Shown piece by piece: positions 1 to 6,975 of a stretch of 10,320 nucleotides of DNA; position 1 is the first letter of the stretch; every line of letters begins with the position of its first letter. Below the pieces are notes generated by a model. It was not told the origin of the DNA. It saw only the letters and a program-made list of their open reading frames with translations, and ran no database searches. The stretch is taken from positions 1-10,320 of the forward strand of contig NZ_JAMONU010000110.1 of NCBI RefSeq assembly GCF_027066465.1. Reading direction: 5' to 3'. The DNA is from Thermococcus sp. (GTDB lineage: Archaea; Methanobacteriota_B; Thermococci; Thermococcales; Thermococcaceae). The position numbers and the translations under genes were made by a program.

Positions 1-769
1 TGAGGTCGCCGAGGAACCAGCGCTTCCTCTGGCGCCAGAGAACTGAGAGGTTCTTCGGCATCTCCGTCCAGACCCTTGCCCTTGGCGCGTAGACCACCTT
101 TCCGAGCCTCTTGACGGCCTTTGTGGTGGCGTAGTCCTCGACGATGTCCTCGACGAAGCCCCCGATTCTCTCGAGGGCGTCCCTGCGGAAGGCCGAAACC
201 GGACCTGGGGCGAGGCTCAAATCTTCAAGCTCCTTGGCCCTGCGGAACATCGCTATCCTCAGGTGCTCCGCGTCCTGCGCCCTCTCAAGGAAGGAATCCC
301 CCGTGACCCTGACCTGTCCTCCAACGCCGAGCACTTCGTCGGAGTAGAAGCGCCTCACGAGTTCCCTGACCGTGGTCGGTTCAAGGTAGCTGTCGGCATC
401 GGTCGTCACTATTATCTCGCCAGAGGCTTTAGAAAGGCCGAAGTTCAGGGCTCTGGCTTTGCCCCCGTGCTCCTTCCTGTAAACCTTCAGGCGGGGGTTC
501 CTTACCGATGAAGCAACTTCAAACGTGCTGTCCTCACTGCCGTCATCGACGACGATGACCTCAAAGTCCGGATAATCCTGAGCGAGCGCCGAGCGTATGG
601 CTCTAAGAACCCTTTCCCCCTCGTTGTAAGCCGGGATTATGATTGAAACCCTCGGCGTCCATTCCCTAATTATGTAATTCCTGAAAAGGCTAATTATGTA
701 ATTGAAGAAGAAGTAGCCGTCCCAGAGGAAGATGAGCGCGAGCGCAACGGCGAGGGGAGGTAAGTTCAT
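1..769 (-). CDS. Family 2 membrane-associated glycosyltransferase (C-terminus cut by window edge)
   Basis: Only the first 256 residues are in the window; the C-terminal part lies beyond position 1. Visible order: a hydrophobic N-terminal segment (about residues 3-29) likely to anchor the protein in the membrane, then a GT-A catalytic domain opening with VSIIIPAYNE (41-50). The nucleotide-sugar and metal motifs are DDGS (75-78) and DAD (124-126); the probable catalytic acid is in VEDY (210-213), followed by QRKRW (247-251). This D, DxD, ED, QxxRW set is that of processive-type family 2 transferases related to hyaluronan, chitin or poly-N-acetylglucosamine synthases, which use UDP-sugars on the cytoplasmic face; further membrane helices would be expected after the cut. 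The sugar cannot be told from sequence. The ATG at 767-769 has no clear SD site. The gene begins 24 bases after the stop of the CxxC gene and is probably co-transcribed with it. Confidence 0.87.
   Translation of the reverse strand, partial: MNLPPLAVALALIFLWDGYFFFNYIISLFRNYIIREWTPRVSIIIPAYNEGERVLRAIRSALAQDYPDFEVIVVDDGSEDSTFEVASSVRNPRLKVYRKEHGGKARALNFGLSKASGEIIVTTDADSYLEPTTVRELVRRFYSDEVLGVGGQVRVTGDSFLERAQDAEHLRIAMFRRAKELEDLSLAPGPVSAFRRDALERIGGFVEDIVEDYATTKAVKRLGKVVYAPRARVWTEMPKNLSVLWRQRKRWFLGDL
667..703. repeat. Two copies of a 13-base direct repeat inside the glycosyltransferase gene
   Basis: TAATTATGTAATT occurs at 667-679 and again at 691-703, a spacing of 24 bases. On the minus strand both copies encode NYII (residues 23-26 and 31-34) at the end of the membrane segment. 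It is markedly more A/T-rich than the surrounding gene. It may be a local duplication of eight codons; no function is implied. Confidence 0.6.
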
Positions 770-793
770 GTATGAAAAATCTGCCCGAAAGTT

Positions 794-1102
794 TTAATCC
801 TTACCGTCCACCGCAAGGAGGGGCTTTCTCTCGAGCTTATACCTCACAACGTAGCGGCCGTGCTCGAAATCGTCTTCCTCGGCCTCGAGGACCTCGACCG
901 GCTCAAGCTCAAGGCCCAAATCCATAGCCTCCCACTTGATGTCGTCGAAGTAGTCGTACAGCCCGCAGGTGGCGCAGAAGGAGCCCTCAAACTCTATAAC
1001 GACCTCGTCCCCCTCGAGCTTTAGAATCCTCGCGCTGGCCTCGCTACCGTGAAGGCGATTGAACTCGTTGAGAACCTTCCTGAGCTTCTCCTCGACCTCC
1101 AT
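794..1102 (-). CDS. Conserved small CxxC protein, possibly NifU-like fold
   Basis: An acidic protein of 102 residues. I do not recognise a named family with certainty. The middle part runs LEGDEVVIEFEGSFCATCGL (about residues 29-48), two beta strands leading into a CATC (CxxC) pair at about 43-46, followed by a helix and a last strand (LELEPVEVLEAEED). That order of helix, two strands, CxxC, helix and strand resembles the C-terminal NifU domain that carries Fe-S clusters, but the usual GSCSGCPSS wording is absent, so the link is inference only; simple metal binding is equally possible. The ATG at 1100-1102 follows an SD-like GGTGGGAGA (1103-1111). It is the first gene of a probable two-gene minus-strand unit with the glycosyltransferase and is divergent from lhr. 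Confidence 0.7.
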   Translation of the reverse strand: MEVEEKLRKVLNEFNRLHGSEASARILKLEGDEVVIEFEGSFCATCGLYDYFDDIKWEAMDLGLELEPVEVLEAEEDDFEHGRYVVRYKLERKPLLAVDGKD

Positions 1103-1132
1103 TCTCCCACCGGATTTAGTTCGCTAAGCCCA

Positions 1133-1141
1133 CTTAAAAAG
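1133..1141 (-). promoter_or_regulatory. Putative TATA element for the CxxC/glycosyltransferase unit
   Basis: CTTTTTAAG on the minus strand lies about 35 bases before the ATG at 1102. Transcription would start near 1110-1114, giving the very short leader usual in Thermococcales. The element is nearly palindromic and could also serve the plus strand (lhr) with a leader of about 30 bases. Confidence 0.45.
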
Positions 1142-1161
1142 TTTGCTTAACCAACCGAATA

Positions 1162-1170
1162 GTTTAAAAA
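1162..1170 (+). promoter_or_regulatory. Putative TATA element for lhr
   Basis: GTTTAAAAA lies about 27 bases before the lhr ATG at 1193. If used, transcription starts at about 1190-1193 and the message would be almost leaderless, leaving the SD-like GGGTGG (1184-1189) outside it. Use of the neighbouring element at 1133-1141 would keep that SD site in the message. The sequence alone does not decide between them. Confidence 0.45.
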
Positions 1171-1192
1171 CCGAAAGTCCAACGGGTGGCCG

Positions 1193-4100
1193 ATGGCGAG
1201 GAAAAGAATACGATGGGCGAGACGGGAATACAGCGACGAGGAGATATTTTCAATCCTCAGCGAGCCGGTTAGGGAGTGGTTCAGGCGGAAGTTCGGGAGC
1301 TTCACGCCCCCACAGCGCTACGCGGTTATGGAGATTCATAAAGGTGAGAACGTGCTTATCTCCTCGCCGACCGGCTCTGGAAAAACGCTCTCCGCTTTCC
1401 TCTCGGCCATAAACGAGCTGATTCTCCTCGGAAAGGAGGGCAAACTTGAGGATAAAATCTACGTCCTCTACGTCTCACCGCTGAGGGCTTTGAACAACGA
1501 CATAAAGCGCAACCTGGAGGGGCCCTTGGCCGAAATTAAGGAAGTGGCGAAGGAGCTCGGCTACGATTTGCCCGAAATTCGCGTCGGCATAAGGACGAGC
1601 GACACGTCGAGCTACGAGAAGAGCAAGATGGTGAAGAAACCGCCCCACATTCTGATAACCACCCCGGAGAGCCTTGCGATAGCTCTAAACGCCCCCAAGT
1701 TCCGCGAGAGGCTGAAGACGGTTAAATACCTCATTATAGACGAAGTTCACGCTCTAGCTGAGAACAAACGCGGTTCCCACTTGGCTTTGAGCGTTGAGAG
1801 ACTTCAGGAGATGGCCGAGGAGAAGTTCGTGAGAATCGGCCTCAGCGCGACGATACACCCGCTCGAGGAGATAGCGAAGTTCGTTTTCGGCTTCGATGAC
1901 AACGGGGAGCCGAGGCCGGGCCTTATCGTTGACGTCAGCTTCGCCAAGCAGACCGAAATAAAGGTCGAGAGCGTCGTCGAGGACCTAATCTACACCCCTG
2001 CCGGAGCGCTGAGCGAGGCGCTCTACAGGAGACTGGCGGAGCTTATCAGGGAGCACAGGACGACGCTAATCTTCACCAACACGAGGAGCGGTGCCGAGAG
2101 GGTTGCCTTCAACCTGAAGAAGCGCTACCCAGAGTTTGAAGGCCTAATAGAGACGCACCACTCAAGTCTATCACGCGAGGTTAGGCTGGACGTTGAGGAG
2201 AAGCTGAAGAGGGGCGAGTTAAAAGCAGTAGTGTGCGTTCCGGGTCATTCCAAAATTATTACCTCCAGAGGCATTAGAAGAATTGACGGTCTTAGTGTAG
2301 ATGAGGAAATCGTGGGAGTTAAAGAATCAAGGAGTCGTTTTGTTGAGTTTGGGGGAACTCACAGAATCGAATACAACTCGACTGGTGTCAAGCTTAAGAC
2401 AAGGCTCGGCTTTGAAGTTGAAGCCACACGAGAACATAAGTTCCTGACGATAAAGGATGGAAAGCTCACCTGGGTTGAGGTTGAGAAGCTTAAACCGGGT
2501 GATTACGTTGGAGTTCTGCGCAGGTTGCCAAGTCCTGATGAAGAAGTTCCCATTTTTGAAATCCTCCCGGACTCCGCATACCTGCACCTTCGAACTGAAT
2601 TTCTAAGGGAACTGAAGAAGAACATTCAGACTAAATTCTGTTCAATTAACGCTTTTGCAAGAAAGCTAGGCATGAGTGAAAGCTACTTATCGAAGCAACT
2701 CCGAGGGGAGTATCCATTTAGGTGGAGCAAACTAAAAGTAGTCCTCCAGGAAGTTGGAATGACCCTTGACGAAAGCGACGTGGTGAGGATAACTTCCGAC
2801 AAAAACAGCTATGAATTGCCGAAGAGGTTCACACCTGGGCTGGCTCGATTGCTCGGTTTCTGGATTGCCGATGGTTCGTGGAAAGATGGCACGGTAACGC
2901 TGTTCTCCAGCGATTTGGACATGCTTAAGCATTATGCCAAGCTCGCCAAAGAGGAGCTCGGAATCGAGGGGAGCATAAGAAAGCAAAACGAGAGTACATA
3001 CTCTCTTGAGCTTTCCTTTAACGTTCTTTTTCACATGTTCAGAGAGTTCGTTGGGAATGGGGGCAAGAAATCCCTCAACGGCAGATTTCCAGAGATACTC
3101 TACCGCCTTCCAAAGGAGCACAAAGCTCAGTTTCTCTCAGGGTACTTCGATGGTGATGGGTACCTTGAGATAAAAGAAGGCAGGCGAGTGTATTCAGCGG
3201 GCTTCGCTACGTTCAACTCCGAGTTCGCCGAGGGGATACGCAATCTCTTGCTTCAGCTCGGAATCGTTGCCTCCATCAGGAGAAGGTATTACAATGAACG
3301 ACAATTCTTTAGGGCCAGGGAGATAAGAAAGACCGGGATGTCTTACACCGTTGCCATCTTGGGAGGAGAGTACCTCAGGAAATTTGCGGAACTAATTAAA
3401 CCTTGGCGTCCAGAACTTAGGAAAATAAAGGAAATCTCTGGGAAAGGGTACTCCAACCAAGATGTAATCCCAGGAATCGGCAAACGCCTGAGAAAGCTCC
3501 GGGAAGCACTTGGTATCAGCTCTTACAGGCTTCAAAAGGCTGGCTTTTATAATCCCGTGAAAGTCGAACTCGGAACCCGTGAAATCAGCAGAAGAAACTT
3601 GGTGAAACTTCTCGATTTTTACGAGAGGGTTGCAAGAGAGAAGAGGAGAGAAAACATAATTCCTGAAATCGAGGAGCTTAGAAAACTCGCCGAGGGAGAC
3701 GTTTTCTTTGATAGAATTGAATCCATTGAACCTGTTTTCATCACCGATGCTTATGGCATATTGAACTCCGAAACAGGGAACTACGTTGTCAATGGCTTCG
3801 TCTCAAAAAACAGCTCGACCAGCCTTGAGCTAGGGATAGACATTGGAACGATTGATTTGGTGGTTCTAATCGGCTCGCCAAAGAGCGTGAACCGCGCTTT
3901 ACAGAGAATAGGTAGGGCCGGCCACAGGCTACACGAGGTCAGCAAGGGAGTTATTTTGGCTCTCGATAGAGATGACCTGGTCGAGGTCACCGTTCTGGCG
4001 CACAACGCGAGGAACAGACGCTTAGACCGCGTCAGAATCCCTAAAAACCCGCTCGACGTCTTAACTCAACACCTCCTCGGAATGGCCTTAAACAAGGTCT

Positions 4101-5365
4101 GGGATGTTGACGAAGCTTACCGCGTTGTCAGAAGGGCTTATCCATTCAGGGATTTGTCCTTCAAGGACTTCATGAGCGTTTTAAGGTACTTAGCTGGAGA
4201 ATACGCCGGATTGGAGGAGCGGAAGGTTTACGCCAAGATATGGCTGGAGGACGGGAAGTTCGGAAAGCGCGGAAAGATGACGAGGGCGATTTACTACATG
4301 AACGTCGGAACCATTCCGGATGAGGCCAAAATCAGAGTTTACACAATGGACAAAAAGCTAATAGGCACAGTTGAGGAGGAGTTCGCGGAGCGCTTGATGC
4401 CCGGCGACATCTTCGTCTTAGCTGGAAGAACCTACGAGTTCGTCAAGAGCAGAGGCAACAAGCTCTACGTCATCCCGCGTGAGGGTGCCAAGCCGACCAT
4501 TCCGGCGTGGTTCTCCGAGATGCTCCCGCTCAGCTTCGATTTGGCGGTGGACATTCAGCGCTTTAGGAGGGAGGTTAAGGGGCTACTCAGCAGGAAGGAC
4601 GCCGTCAAAAGGTTGATGAGGAAGTACGGGATAGACGAGAAGGCCTCGCGCGCCATAATCGCTTACTTCCGCGAGCAGGCGAGGTATTCGGTGGTTCCCG
4701 ACGACGAGACAGTCCTTGTTGAGTTCGTTCCGGGAAACAGGAGGAACCGCTACTTCTTCCACACGCTAATTGGGAGGCGCGCCAACGACGCTTTGAGCAG
4801 GGCCTTCGCCCACCTCGTGAGCAAGAAAAAGAACTGCAACGTCGGGATAGCGATAAACGACAACGGCTTCGCTTTGCTCCTTCCGCCGGAGGTTGAGCTG
4901 AGCGAGGAGGAAGTGATTGAGCTTTTCGAGGTGGATGACCTGAGGGAAACGCTGAAGAGGGCCTTAGACAACACCGAACTGTTGAAGAGGCGCTTCCGCC
5001 ACGTCGCCAACCGAGGGTTGCTAATTTTGAGGCGCTACGTCGGGAGGAGCAAGAGGCTCGGCAGGCAGCAGGTCATGGCGGTCTCGCTCCTTAAGGTGCT
5101 CAAGGAGAACTACCCGGACTTCCCGCTCCTGAAGGAGGTCTACCGCGAGATTATGGAGGACAAGATGGATGTGGAAAACGCGGAACTGTTTCTGAGCTGG
5201 GTTAGGAACGGGAAGATAAAGGTGGTCTTCCAGAGGAACGCCGTTCCCAGTCCCTTCGCCTTCAATCTGGAAGCTATAGGCTCGAGCGACGTGGTTCTGA
5301 TGGAAGATAGAAGGGAGCTGATTAAAGCCCTGCACAGAAAAATAATGGCGATGATAGGAGATTAG
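1193..5365 (+). CDS. lhr: Lhr-type superfamily 2 helicase precursor with intein
   Basis: The precursor has 1390 residues; residues 348-873 are an intein, so the spliced helicase is 864 residues, about the usual size of the archaeal Lhr core. Helicase motifs in order: Q-motif region with Q41, Walker A SPTGSGKT (58-65), Ia YVSPLRAL (93-100), Ib TTPES (156-160), Walker B DEVH (183-186), III GLSAT (216-220), IV IFTNTRSGAE (293-302), then after the intein motif V SSTSLELGIDIG (874-885) and motif VI QRIGRAGHR (904-912). The remaining roughly 480 residues match the position of the winged-helix and C-terminal Lhr domains. Lhr proteins are ATP-driven 3'-5' translocases acting on DNA or RNA-DNA hybrids, linked to repair and nucleic-acid remodelling. 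The ATG at 1193 is preceded by GGGTGG (1184-1189). The stop codon overlaps the stop of the relE-like gene on the other strand. Assignment to aLhr1 or aLhr2 is not decided here. Confidence 0.95.
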   Translation: MARKRIRWARREYSDEEIFSILSEPVREWFRRKFGSFTPPQRYAVMEIHKGENVLISSPTGSGKTLSAFLSAINELILLGKEGKLEDKIYVLYVSPLRALNNDIKRNLEGPLAEIKEVAKELGYDLPEIRVGIRTSDTSSYEKSKMVKKPPHILITTPESLAIALNAPKFRERLKTVKYLIIDEVHALAENKRGSHLALSVERLQEMAEEKFVRIGLSATIHPLEEIAKFVFGFDDNGEPRPGLIVDVSFAKQTEIKVESVVEDLIYTPAGALSEALYRRLAELIREHRTTLIFTNTRSGAERVAFNLKKRYPEFEGLIETHHSSLSREVRLDVEEKLKRGELKAVVCVPGHSKIITSRGIRRIDGLSVDEEIVGVKESRSRFVEFGGTHRIEYNSTGVKLKTRLGFEVEATREHKFLTIKDGKLTWVEVEKLKPGDYVGVLRRLPSPDEEVPIFEILPDSAYLHLRTEFLRELKKNIQTKFCSINAFARKLGMSESYLSKQLRGEYPFRWSKLKVVLQEVGMTLDESDVVRITSDKNSYELPKRFTPGLARLLGFWIADGSWKDGTVTLFSSDLDMLKHYAKLAKEELGIEGSIRKQNESTYSLELSFNVLFHMFREFVGNGGKKSLNGRFPEILYRLPKEHKAQFLSGYFDGDGYLEIKEGRRVYSAGFATFNSEFAEGIRNLLLQLGIVASIRRRYYNERQFFRAREIRKTGMSYTVAILGGEYLRKFAELIKPWRPELRKIKEISGKGYSNQDVIPGIGKRLRKLREALGISSYRLQKAGFYNPVKVELGTREISRRNLVKLLDFYERVAREKRRENIIPEIEELRKLAEGDVFFDRIESIEPVFITDAYGILNSETGNYVVNGFVSKNSSTSLELGIDIGTIDLVVLIGSPKSVNRALQRIGRAGHRLHEVSKGVILALDRDDLVEVTVLAHNARNRRLDRVRIPKNPLDVLTQHLLGMALNKVWDVDEAYRVVRRAYPFRDLSFKDFMSVLRYLAGEYAGLEERKVYAKIWLEDGKFGKRGKMTRAIYYMNVGTIPDEAKIRVYTMDKKLIGTVEEEFAERLMPGDIFVLAGRTYEFVKSRGNKLYVIPREGAKPTIPAWFSEMLPLSFDLAVDIQRFRREVKGLLSRKDAVKRLMRKYGIDEKASRAIIAYFREQARYSVVPDDETVLVEFVPGNRRNRYFFHTLIGRRANDALSRAFAHLVSKKKNCNVGIAINDNGFALLLPPEVELSEEEVIELFEVDDLRETLKRALDNTELLKRRFRHVANRGLLILRRYVGRSKRLGRQQVMAVSLLKVLKENYPDFPLLKEVYREIMEDKMDVENAELFLSWVRNGKIKVVFQRNAVPSPFAFNLEAIGSSDVVLMEDRRELIKALHRKIMAMIGD
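2234..3811 (+). mobile_element. Intein with LAGLIDADG homing endonuclease inserted at Lhr motif V
   Basis: The intein has 526 residues, precursor Cys348 to Asn873, with Ser874 as the +1 residue. Splicing joins ...LKAVV to SSTSLELGIDIG. Seen: N-terminal block CVPGHSKIITSRGIRRID (348-365), block B with TREH (412-415), a helix-turn-helix-like stretch INAFARKLGMSESYLSKQLRG (485-505), endonuclease motif LARLLGFWIADG (550-561), second endonuclease motif FLSGYFDGDGY (647-657), a second Cro/Xre-like stretch starting IGKRLRKLREALGISSY (762 to about 812), and the C-terminal block NYVVNGFVSKN ending at 873. Both acidic endonuclease residues (D560, D653 or D655) are present, so the homing enzyme may be active. 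The penultimate residue is Lys instead of the usual His. Base content differs from the host gene: positions 2281-2340 are 40% G+C, against 58% for 2041-2100 in the extein, which fits horizontal acquisition. Confidence 0.95.
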
Positions 5366-5620
5366 AGGCCGTAAACGTTTTCTCTCCTTCCTATGCGAAC
5401 GACGTAGACCGTTTTTGAGTCTTCTTCAACGCTGTAAATTATGCGGTAATCTCCAACCCGTATGCGGTAAAAAGGATAACCCCTGAGCTTTTTATATTGT
5501 GTGAACCAGGGATTCTGGCTGAGTTTAAGAAGGGCCTCCTTTATTCGCTCCCTGTCAGTGGGAGGCAGTTTTTTTGAGAAACTTCAGGGTGTTTCTCGAA
5601 AGAACGACCTCATAGCTCAT
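5362..5620 (-). pseudogene. RelE/ParE-family toxin, frame broken at an A7 run
   Basis: The ATG at 5618-5620 opens MSYEVVLSRNTLKFLKK, then the frame runs into TGA at 5555-5557 after 21 codons. The remainder of a RelE-like protein continues in another frame, from LPPTDRERIKEALLKL to the TAA at 5362-5364. The switch falls at seven A on the coding strand (5569-5575): with six A the frame is continuous and gives an 85-residue protein, close to archaeal RelE in length. Family features in the second part are YRIRVGDYRIIYSV and the C-terminal VVRIGRRENVYGL, which carry the Arg/Tyr residues typical of RelE ribosome-dependent mRNA endonucleases. The second part has no start codon of its own. It overlaps the antitoxin gene by 11 bases (5610-5620), as in many toxin-antitoxin operons, and overlaps the lhr stop. 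It may be a disabled toxin, a toxin expressed by slippage, or a base-count error in the sequence. Confidence 0.85.
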
Positions 5621-5807
5621 GGAGAACCTCCTCGAGCTTCACGCCCTTTTTCTTAGCGTTTTCAAGCTCCGACATCAGCTCCTGAAGCTCGTCCTCATCG
5701 GCTTCGAAATAGCCCGCAAAGTTGTCAATCTTCGAGTTGAGCACTCTAAGCTCCTCCTTAATCTCGCGAAGCTCTTGGAGGATGAGCCTCCCAACGCTAT
5801 CCACCAT
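5610..5807 (-). CDS. Putative RelB-like antitoxin
   Basis: A small charged protein of 65 residues, mostly predicted helix: IGxx-free N-terminus MVDSVGRLILQELREIKEEL, then a heptad-like stretch up to about residue 27, FAGYFEADEDELQELMSELENAKKKG and a C-terminal helix KLEEVLHEL. No DNA-binding fold is evident. I assign it as antitoxin from its size, its charge and its position: its TGA (5610-5612) lies inside the start of the relE-like gene, an 11-base overlap. The ATG at 5807 is chosen because a TATA-like element about 38 bases upstream would give a short leader holding GGCGGTGG (5810-5817). Alternative starts are GTG 5804 (next codon) and GTG 5837 (ten codons further upstream, without SD site). 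It would neutralise the toxin by binding it; if the toxin is inactive it may be a remnant. Confidence 0.7.
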   Translation of the reverse strand: MVDSVGRLILQELREIKEELRVLNSKIDNFAGYFEADEDELQELMSELENAKKKGVKLEEVLHEL

Positions 5808-5840
5808 TACCACCGCCAGATTGTTAATGCACACCAACAG

Positions 5841-5851
5841 AATAAAAAGTT
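5841..5851 (-). promoter_or_regulatory. Putative TATA element for the toxin-antitoxin pair
   Basis: The minus strand reads AACTTTTTATT between the pepQ stop (5859) and the antitoxin start (5807). A start near 5819 would leave a leader of about 12 bases with the SD-like GGCGGTGG. The T5 run could also act as the U-rich end signal for pepQ transcripts, so this short stretch may have two roles. Confidence 0.4.
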
Positions 5852-5858
5852 AGTGGAA

Positions 5859-6905
5859 TCAGATTAGCTCCCTCTCCGTTCTCGTCAGTCTCTTGGCCCC
5901 GTTTTCGGTTATGACTATTGTGTCCTCTATCCTGACTCCCCCGAACTTTGGAATGTAGATGCCCGGCTCGACGGTGACGACCATACCGGGCTTGAGAACC
6001 GTCTCATCGCTCTGGTTCACGCCGGGCCACTCGTGTATCTCAAGGCCGACGCCGTGTCCAGTCGAGTGGATGAAGTAGTCGCCGTAGCCGTACTCCCTGA
6101 TGACGTCCCTAACAATTGTGTCGAGCTCCTTCGCAGTTATTCCCGGCCTCGCCATCTCAACGCCCTTCATCTGGGCCTCAAGGACAGCCTGATAGATGTC
6201 CTTCTGCTTTTCGTTTGGAGTTCCGACGACTATTGTCCTCGTCGTGTCTGAGTTGTAGTGCTTGTAGAGGGCGCCCTCGTCTATAACGACGAACTCACCC
6301 CGCTCGATTCTCTTGTCGCTCGCGACACCGTGGGGTAAAGCGGAACGCCAACCACTCGCGATTATCGTGTCAAAGGCCGGCTTCTCAGCGCCGTTCATCT
6401 TCATGACGTACTCCATCTTGGCGGCTATTTCCCTCTCGCGCTTGCCCTCGCTTATCTCCTCTATGGCCGCGAGCATCGCTTGGTCTGCTATCTCGCACGC
6501 CCTCGCTATTACTTCAAGCTCCTCCTTCGTCTTAATCATCCTCAGCTCCTTTATGACGTCATCAACAGTAACGAATTCCTCAACGCCGAGCTTTTCCCTG
6601 TAGTTCTGGACCGTTGAATAGGCTGTTCTTCCCTCGATTCCGAGTTTCCTCAGCTTGAAGGGCTTGAGCCTCTCGAAGAGCTCCGGTCCGCGCTTGAAAG
6701 CCTCAACGGGAACGCGTGAGGTTTCTTTGGCTTCTTCATACTCAAGCTGGGGGACGAAGAAAACGGCTTCGTCAGCGGTTACGAGTAGGTATCCGCCGAG
6801 AACTGGGGCGGAACCCGTGAAGTAATAGAGGTTTGGTCTATGGGAAATGACAACACCGTCCAGCTCGTTTTCGGTTATGAACTCCCTCAGCTTTTCAATC
6901 CTCAT
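5859..6905 (-). CDS. pepQ: Xaa-Pro dipeptidase (prolidase)
   Basis: A cytoplasmic metallopeptidase of 348 residues, the same length as the Pyrococcus furiosus prolidase as I recall it. It cleaves dipeptides with proline at the second position, in peptide breakdown and proline recycling. Residues 1-120 form the creatinase-like N-terminal domain and about 130-348 the pita-bread metallopeptidase domain. All five metal ligands fall at the expected positions: D209 (VVIDEG), D220 (YNSD), H284 (STGHGVG), E313 (VEPG) and E327 (RIED); H192 (PHG) and H291 (IHEW) of the active site are also present. The ATG at 6903-6905 follows GGTGGTGG (6908-6915). The open frame continues upstream to 7325, but that extension is antisense to the HAD gene and does not look like protein of this family. 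The gene is divergent from the HAD hydrolase and upstream of the toxin-antitoxin pair. Confidence 0.96.
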   Translation of the reverse strand: MRIEKLREFITENELDGVVISHRPNLYYFTGSAPVLGGYLLVTADEAVFFVPQLEYEEAKETSRVPVEAFKRGPELFERLKPFKLRKLGIEGRTAYSTVQNYREKLGVEEFVTVDDVIKELRMIKTKEELEVIARACEIADQAMLAAIEEISEGKREREIAAKMEYVMKMNGAEKPAFDTIIASGWRSALPHGVASDKRIERGEFVVIDEGALYKHYNSDTTRTIVVGTPNEKQKDIYQAVLEAQMKGVEMARPGITAKELDTIVRDVIREYGYGDYFIHSTGHGVGLEIHEWPGVNQSDETVLKPGMVVTVEPGIYIPKFGGVRIEDTIVITENGAKRLTRTERELI

Positions 6906-6935
6906 TACCACCACCGGCGGGATTTCGTGGGAGAA

Positions 6936-6942
6936 GATAAAA
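6936..6942 (-). promoter_or_regulatory. Putative TATA element for pepQ
   Basis: TTTTATC on the minus strand, preceded by a BRE-like CCGAAACCG, lies about 31 bases before the pepQ ATG. The predicted start is near 6912-6917, giving a leader of about 10 bases. Confidence 0.45.
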
Positions 6943-6956
6943 CGGTTTCGGAAAGG

Positions 6957-6964
6957 ATATAAAC
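6957..6964 (+). promoter_or_regulatory. Putative TATA element and BRE for the HAD gene
   Basis: ATATAAAC preceded by the purine-rich BRE-like GGAAAGG (6950-6956). Transcription would begin near 6985, about 11 bases before the chosen GTG at 6996. The inverted repeat at 6960-6975 overlaps its end. Confidence 0.5.
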
Positions 6965-6975
6965 TCCAGAGTTTA
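6960..6975. repeat. Perfect inverted repeat in the pepQ/HAD divergent promoter region
   Basis: TAAACTC-CA-GAGTTTA: two perfect seven-base arms with a two-base centre, directly followed by AAAC so that GTTTAAAC (6971-6978) is a second, overlapping palindrome. It overlaps the 3' end of the HAD TATA element and lies just before the predicted start, where archaeal repressors commonly bind. An operator is inferred; no regulator is identified. Confidence 0.5.

Noticed and set aside
121..511. Plus-strand open frames at the left end
   Set aside because: They lie antisense to the glycosyltransferase, whose motifs are complete on the minus strand; their translations are Arg/Pro/Ser-rich.
2327..3121. 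Minus-strand open frames within the intein
   Set aside because: Antisense to continuous intein coding sequence with all splicing and endonuclease motifs; no independent support.
5569..5575. T7 on the plus strand as the lhr transcription terminator
   Set aside because: It lies about 200 bases after the lhr stop, inside the relE-like gene, with several shorter T-runs before it; a terminator role is possible but not supported.
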